DNA from: an uncultured Collinsella sp.
Lineage (GTDB): Bacteria; Actinomycetota; Coriobacteriia; Coriobacteriales; Coriobacteriaceae
Direction of reading: 5' to 3'
Assembly (NCBI GenBank): GCA_902495545.1
Contig: CABUXM010000090.1
Location: forward strand, 1-7,553
Length of the DNA stretch: 7,553 bases
Shown: positions 5,286 through 7,553 of the stretch, in pieces
Position numbering within the stretch: position 1 is the stretch's first letter
How the letters are laid out: every line of letters starts with the position of its first letter
Translations under genes and position numbers: made by a program
The notes under the pieces: model-generated
What the model saw: the letters and a program-made list of their open reading frames with translations, nothing else
Database searches by the model: none
What the model was told of the DNA's origin: nothing

Positions 5286-5314
5286 TTGACCCATCGAGGG
5301 GTCACGTGCATAAT
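5286..5314 (+). promoter_or_regulatory. Promoter of the second tRNA-Arg gene
   Basis: TTGACC (5286-5291) and CATAAT (5309-5314) are separated by an ideal 17 bases, with the tRNA starting 12 bases after the -10. The core GTGCATAATAATC and the CGCTTGAC around the -35 are shared with the third tRNA promoter. GACCC and GGGGTC form a small inverted repeat in the spacer. Confidence 0.75.
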
Positions 5315-5326
5315 AATCCGTGCGTT

Positions 5327-5403
5327 GCGGCGTTACCTCAGCTGGATAGAGGGTCTGACTACGAATCAGAACGTCATAGGTTCGAATCCTATACGCCGCA
5401 CCA
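5327..5403 (+). tRNA. tRNA-Arg (anticodon ACG), copy 2
   Basis: All 77 bases are identical by eye to the first copy, including the anticodon loop CTACGAA and the encoded CCA. It has a near-consensus promoter and its own terminator. Unlike the copies on either side, it has no 122-bp element, tRNA remnant or second terminator behind it, so it may represent the unmodified arrangement. Confidence 0.98.
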
Positions 5404-5413
5404 ACTGAACTTT

Positions 5414-5441
5414 AAAGCCTCCGGTAACGGAGGCTTTTCTT
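5414..5441 (+). terminator. Terminator of tRNA-Arg copy 2
   Basis: AAAGCCTCCG (5414-5423) and CGGAGGCTTT (5428-5437) form a perfect 10-bp stem with a GTAA loop, followed by TCTT. It differs from the other four copies (GTAA loop, no G-U pair), which fits an independent lineage of this site. Confidence 0.88.
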
Positions 5442-5550
5442 ATATGTCGACATACTTGAGGAGTTGCTTTCGCCGTGTTTGAAAGTGTCGAGTCGATCGA
5501 CTGCGTCAAATGAGTAAAAATCAAATTCAATAACTTTTTTTGAAAAACGC
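5442..5550. other. AT-richer spacer between tRNA copies 2 and 3
   Basis: No gene is seen here. The stretch contains two 12-bp palindromes, TATGTCGACATA (5443-5454) and AGTCGATCGACT (5491-5502), and an A/T-rich run just before the third tRNA promoter (about 5515-5548). That run could act as an UP element for RNA polymerase. Confidence 0.4.
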
Positions 5551-5579
5551 TTGACGATTATTCAGTCGATGTGCATAAT
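5551..5579 (+). promoter_or_regulatory. Promoter of the third tRNA-Arg gene
   Basis: TTGACG (5551-5556) and CATAAT (5574-5579) have an ideal 17-base spacer, and the tRNA begins 12 bases after the -10. The A/T-rich run ending with TTTTTTTGAAAAA just upstream resembles an UP element. The -10 region GTGCATAATAATC is identical to that of copy 2. Confidence 0.8.
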
Positions 5580-5591
5580 AATCAACAAGTC

Positions 5592-5668
5592 GCGGCGTTA
5601 CCTCAGCTGGATAGAGGGTCTGACTACGAATCAGAACGTCATAGGTTCGAATCCTATACGCCGCACCA
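5592..5668 (+). tRNA. tRNA-Arg (anticodon ACG), copy 3
   Basis: This copy is identical by eye to the other two across all 77 bases: acceptor GCGGCGT/ACGCCGC, anticodon ACG, CCA encoded. It is followed by the same compound unit as the first copy: terminator, 122-bp element, detached tRNA end, second terminator and an element half-copy. Confidence 0.98.
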
Positions 5669-5678
5669 ATTGAACTTG

Positions 5679-5707
5679 AAGCCTCCGGCAACGGGGGCTT
5701 TTCTTTT
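5679..5707 (+). terminator. Terminator of tRNA-Arg copy 3
   Basis: AAGCCTCCG (5679-5687) and CGGGGGCTT (5692-5700) pair around a GCAA loop, followed by TTCTTTT. Confidence 0.88.
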
Positions 5708-5722
5708 ATGTCGCCGCTGCAT

Positions 5723-5844
5723 GGATTCGAACCTCGGTCGAGGCGCGAGCGCCAAGAAAACGCGGGGCGTTTTTAGCGAGCGGGCGAGCACGCCGGCAGG
5801 CGGGCGAAGCCGGTGCGGATCCGCGCAGCGGATGCGCGGAATCC
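5723..5844 (+). repeat. 122-bp structured GC-rich element, copy B
   Basis: The length and the GGATTC/GAATCC boundaries are the same as in copy A (5028-5149), with about eight base differences by eye, no gaps, and a conserved 3' half. The AAAACGC/GCGTTTT, GCCGGC/GCCGGT and GCGCA/TGCGC hairpins are kept. The outer GCGGGC/GCCCGC stem of copy A is not: the two arms read GCGAGC and GCGAGC here, which do not pair. That stem is therefore not supported by covariation. Confidence 0.7.
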
Positions 5845-5858
5845 TATACGCCGCACCA
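5839..5858 (+). repeat. Detached 3' end of tRNA-Arg (20 nt), remnant 2
   Basis: This exactly repeats the last 20 bases of tRNA-Arg, from GAATCC to CCA, 190 bases after the matching position in tRNA copy 3. No tRNA body precedes it. It is the counterpart of the remnant at 5144-5163. Confidence 0.85.
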
Positions 5859-5867
5859 TTTGAGATT

Positions 5868-5897
5868 AAAGCTCCCGGCAACGGGGGCTTTTCTTTT
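5868..5897 (+). terminator. Terminator copy after tRNA remnant 2
   Basis: AAAGCTCCCG (5868-5877) and CGGGGGCTTT (5882-5891) form a 10-bp stem with one G-U pair and a GCAA loop, followed by TCTTTT. The G-U pair is at a different position from the other copies. Confidence 0.8.
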
Positions 5898-5912
5898 ATG
5901 TAAACACTGCAT

Positions 5913-5946
5913 GGATTCGAACCTCGGTCGAGGCGCGGGCGTAAAG
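5913..5946 (+). repeat. 5' half-copy of the 122-bp element, second instance
   Basis: The first 34 bases match copy A of the element, up to GGGCGTAAAG, and the sequence then diverges into the leader of the next gene. This matches the half-copy at 5218-5246 and marks the right edge of the second unit. Confidence 0.75.
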
Positions 5947-6043
5947 CGGACTATTTCCTGTCGACTCGTGTAAGATTCCGAGTAGGTGTCGCGACTTATT
6001 CGCGACCACTCCTTCTTCAAGCGACCGATCAGGGTGATATTTC
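5947..6043 (+). promoter_or_regulatory. Leader of the large unknown gene, with a small hairpin
   Basis: GTCGCG (5988-5993) and CGCGAC (6001-6006) form a 6-bp stem with a 7-base loop about 40 bases before the start codon. A -10-like TAAGAT at 5971-5976 could begin the transcript, but I see no good -35 at the proper distance. The hairpin has no T tract and is unlikely to terminate. Confidence 0.3.
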
Positions 6044-7553
6044 GTGGCAGAGCGTCCGACATACAAGCTCAGGTTTCTCGATCCCAAGAAGCACTTTCCG
6101 GCGATGCCCGAGCAGCCTGCGGGACGCTCATATGGCGTGGTCTGGAAACTCTTTGGCGAGGATCAGCATGAATCTTGTTATGTCGTCGAATTCGTTGGCA
6201 AAAGTCATGTGTCGCTTTTGGGCTACGTAAGCGTTTCGGGTGAGGTGTACAAGGTGGACCGCCCCGTCAGCGAGGCTCCGCTGCCCGACGATCCTGACAT
6301 GCAGCTGATTCTTGACGAGTCCGATTCCAGCGTCGGTGAGATTGCGGTCAGGGGTACCGATGGGACGATGCACTCCCGGGCGCGAGTCATCGGCTCTCCC
6401 GAAGGCCCCATGCGCGAACAATCCGATCGCGAGACGTGGAATTCGACGCGCAGCCTTCGCTACGGCGAGTTCATGGCCTCGATGTTCTTGCGTTACGTGA
6501 TATTCGCCGATTCTGAAAACGCTGTCTCAGGCACGGCAGACGGTGACGGCCTCGACGAGGGCATGAAAAATGCCGTCGACAAGATCAAACTTGTAAAACT
6601 CCCTGAGCCGGTTGAGGTGCTGCTGGGTTTTGATTCCACACCGCTGCCCGATGCAATCGAAACATTGCTCTACCGCATTGACCATACAGATAATCCAAGT
6701 GGCATTGAGCGCTATGCCGCCGCTTTGATGGGCGAAGTTGATCTGCCTCGCCTGCGCACCATCGCGGCCAAAACCGAAATGAGCCTGGCGCGCATCGATC
6801 GCTCGAGACTCTTCTATCTCAATTTTGACTGTAGCCTGCTGGACCAGGACGAGATCGATGCCCTGCTTGCCATCGAGTGCCGCCTGAACCGCCTATCGGG
6901 CATCCTTGAGCGTATTGGGGCAGGGTTGGGCCCCGTTGCCTCGTCGCCAAGCTTTGAGGGCTGCTCGCTCTTTGACCTATGGCATATCAGCAAGACGACG
7001 GACGACGTTCCTCGCTTGCTCGAAACGCTGTCGAATGACAACCCGTGGGCCAAGCCGGGGACGGTTGCGTGCCAGCCGGGTGGCGAGTGGGACGTTCGCA
7101 CCCGTTTTGCACGTATCGTAGAGGCGCTCAACGTGGTCACGCGGCTCGACTACACCTATCGAGCGAACGTCGCCGAGGGCATCATGTTGGTGCGATTTGG
7201 CCGCACGGTTGTCGATGCTATGCCGCAGCGCGAATACGATGCTCAAGATGACGCCTGGCGCGAGGTGGATGAGCCTAAGCGCGCAGCATGGGCCACTGAG
7301 CACGATGCGCGTATTGTGCTTACACTCGTGGCGGCTTGCTTTGCTTCGGGCGCTCGCATCACGCGCTGCTACGTGCAGATTGCGGCTCCCGACGGCGAGC
7401 AGGGCGAGCGCGTTGTCGCAACGTATTTCTTTGGGCGCGCGGCCTATCTGGCCGATTGCGTGCCTGTCGCCAAGGATCTTGAGAGCATGGACATGGACGA
7501 TATGCCGTGCAAGCGTGTGCTTGAGGCGTATGAGTCAACCGCTCCGGAGACGA
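6044..7553 (+). CDS. Large protein of unknown function, open at the window end
   Basis: A frame of 503 complete codons runs from GTG 6044 to the window edge without a stop. GTG is the only sensible start: an in-frame TGA lies at 6035, and AGGGTGAT (6031-6038) just before the GTG matches the anti-Shine-Dalgarno region. The protein begins (M)AERPTYKLRFLDPKKHFPA and appears soluble: no signal peptide, no membrane helix, many Asp/Glu/Arg. By eye the first 90 residues or so are beta-rich (SYGVVWKLFGE, CYVVEFVGKSHVSLLGYVSV). The middle is helical and Leu/Arg-rich (about 185-290). A region near 350-470 alternates strands and helices (ARIVEALNVVTRLDYTY, ARIVLTLVAACFASGARITR, VVATYFFGRAAYLADC). I see no Walker A, kinase, protease or transposase motif and recognise no family. 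The full length is unknown. Confidence 0.85.
   Translation, partial: MAERPTYKLRFLDPKKHFPAMPEQPAGRSYGVVWKLFGEDQHESCYVVEFVGKSHVSLLGYVSVSGEVYKVDRPVSEAPLPDDPDMQLILDESDSSVGEIAVRGTDGTMHSRARVIGSPEGPMREQSDRETWNSTRSLRYGEFMASMFLRYVIFADSENAVSGTADGDGLDEGMKNAVDKIKLVKLPEPVEVLLGFDSTPLPDAIETLLYRIDHTDNPSGIERYAAALMGEVDLPRLRTIAAKTEMSLARIDRSRLFYLNFDCSLLDQDEIDALLAIECRLNRLSGILERIGAGLGPVASSPSFEGCSLFDLWHISKTTDDVPRLLETLSNDNPWAKPGTVACQPGGEWDVRTRFARIVEALNVVTRLDYTYRANVAEGIMLVRFGRTVVDAMPQREYDAQDDAWREVDEPKRAAWATEHDARIVLTLVAACFASGARITRCYVQIAAPDGEQGERVVATYFFGRAAYLADCVPVAKDLESMDMDDMPCKRVLEAYESTAPET

Noticed and set aside
4895..5858. CRISPR array suggested by regularly repeated blocks
   Set aside because: The repeats are tRNAs, terminators and 122-bp elements with unequal, non-spacer-like intervals. 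There are no short palindromic repeats at constant spacing and no cas genes.
5026..5903. Short plus-strand frames such as those starting MDSNLGRGA and reading CGSAQRM and ILYAAP
   Set aside because: They translate the 122-bp elements, tRNA tails and terminators. The similar peptides are a by-product of the DNA repeats, not evidence of a protein family.

Overview
The window reads as a chromosomal segment of a moderately GC-rich actinobacterium. Protein sequence style, codon use (CGC/CGT, GAG and CTG rich, with GTG starts) and the flavour of the intergenic DNA suggest Coriobacteriia, most likely a Collinsella-like gut organism. This placement is an inference from memory of family sequences, not a search.

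Layout. Positions 1-114 hold the edge of what looks like an IS3-type insertion sequence: the first 22 codons of a minus-strand gene with a strong ribosome binding site, plus a possible element end. An intergenic inverted repeat (147-189) follows. Next come a plus-strand pair that is probably co-transcribed, an SPFH/band-7 membrane protein (281-1219) and rlmH, the 23S rRNA methyltransferase (1226-1696), and then proC (1770-2540). Between proC and a convergent 57-residue single-pass membrane protein (2698-2871, minus) lies a 135-bp REPIN-like inverted-repeat element (2553-2687) enclosing a perfect 17-bp hairpin. serS (2983-4266) is divergent from the small gene and ends in a UUCG-loop terminator. 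A 125-residue protein of unknown function (4440-4817) follows; it has a LexA-like palindrome upstream.

The region 4850-5950 is the unusual part. It has three identical tRNA-Arg(ACG) genes, each with its own promoter and a GCAA/GTAA-loop terminator. Behind the first and third tRNA sits a unit with a 190-192 bp period: terminator, a GC-rich 122-bp element bounded by GGATTC/GAATCC, a detached copy of the last 20 nt of the tRNA, a second copy of the terminator, and then a 5' half-copy of the 122-bp element. The middle tRNA has none of this and looks like an unoccupied site. The arrangement resembles very small tRNA-targeted elements with att-like tRNA-end duplications, or a repeat family assembled from tRNA tails.

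From 6044 to the window end an unrecognised protein of at least 503 residues begins with GTG and runs off the edge.

Functionally, most recognisable genes serve translation (rlmH, serS, tRNA-Arg) or amino-acid metabolism (proC). Apart from the SPFH-rlmH pair they appear to be independent transcription units.
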